DNA of 5,265 nucleotides from Mucilaginibacter sp. (GTDB lineage Bacteria > Bacteroidota > Bacteroidia > Sphingobacteriales > Sphingobacteriaceae). The notes under the pieces were generated by a model, which saw nothing but the letters and a program-made list of their open reading frames with translations, had not been told where the DNA came from and ran no database searches. The stretch lies in NCBI GenBank assembly GCA_028288315.1, contig JAQBNY010000146.1, positions 1-5,265 of the forward strand, given 5' to 3'. The first letter of the stretch is position 1. Every line of letters begins with the position of its first letter. The position numbers and the translations under genes are program-made. Below, in pieces: positions 5,227-5,265 of this stretch.

Positions 5227-5253
5227 ATTTGACCTAATAAACCACTCACTTTT
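5222..5253 (+). repeat. Opposing octamer array in the ychF leader
   Basis: On the plus strand, four 8-base units follow in register: TCACCATT (5222), TGACCTAA (5230), TAAACCAC (5238) and TCACTTTT (5246). All begin T-x-A. AAACCACTCAC occurs twice exactly 24 bases (three units) apart, at 5215-5225 and 5239-5249. This array points away from ychF and is more diverged than its partner. Confidence 0.5.
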
Positions 5254-5260
5254 AAAGGCG

Positions 5261-5265
5261 CAAAG
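5261..5265 (-). promoter_or_regulatory. Edge-truncated probable -7 box for ychF
   Basis: The minus strand begins with CTTTGCG at the window edge, the same seven bases as in the tRNA-Arg promoter (TATCTTTGCG). It fits the 3' half of TAnnTTTG, but the TA half is outside the window. If real, the ychF leader would be about 90 bases long. Confidence 0.4.

Noticed and set aside
1..5265. CRISPR array, insertion sequence, prophage, defence system or toxin-antitoxin pair
   Set aside because: No spaced direct repeats of CRISPR length, no transposase, integrase, Cas, nuclease or toxin-like product appears in any supported frame.

Overview
The window looks like part of a Bacteroidota chromosome, most plausibly Sphingobacteriaceae (Mucilaginibacter or Pedobacter relatives). 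Evidence: promoters of the Bacteroidota TAnnTTTG type rather than TATAAT, mostly weak or absent Shine-Dalgarno sequences with A-rich leaders, a Tat-exported sugar isomerase-like TIM-barrel protein of a kind common in this phylum, and intergenic short-period repeats. Genus-level assignment is an inference from general resemblance, not a search.

Layout. Positions 1-44 are an AT-rich leader made of an 8-base tandem repeat. Positions 45-2173 hold eutB and eutC, the two subunits of adenosylcobalamin-dependent ethanolamine ammonia-lyase, translationally overlapping and read rightward. EutC lacks the N-terminal extension that targets it to a microcompartment in enteric bacteria, so this is probably a compartment-free ethanolamine pathway releasing acetaldehyde and ammonia. 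A 203-base gap follows, with a decayed 7-base repeat and a clear promoter that carries a 14-base palindrome. This promoter drives a Tat-signal xylose-isomerase-like TIM-barrel protein (2377-3312).

The gap 3313-3437 lies between convergent genes. It holds a REP-like inverted repeat and a perfect 13-bp-stem hairpin. Leftward genes follow: a small protein of unknown function (3438-3779), tRNA-Arg(CCG) (3884-3955) with its own promoter and a strong intrinsic terminator, and ychF (4061-5164), the ribosome-associated ATPase, with a weak terminator and a structured leader.

The genes do not form one system: an ethanolamine catabolic pair, an independent exported carbohydrate-type enzyme, and housekeeping translation genes lie side by side. 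I see no defence system, mobile element, CRISPR array or novel gene cluster. The most unusual signal is non-coding. The leaders of two unrelated genes, eutB and ychF, are both built of 8-base tandem units beginning with TCA, placed just before the start codon, and in the ychF leader a second array in the opposite orientation can pair with the first.
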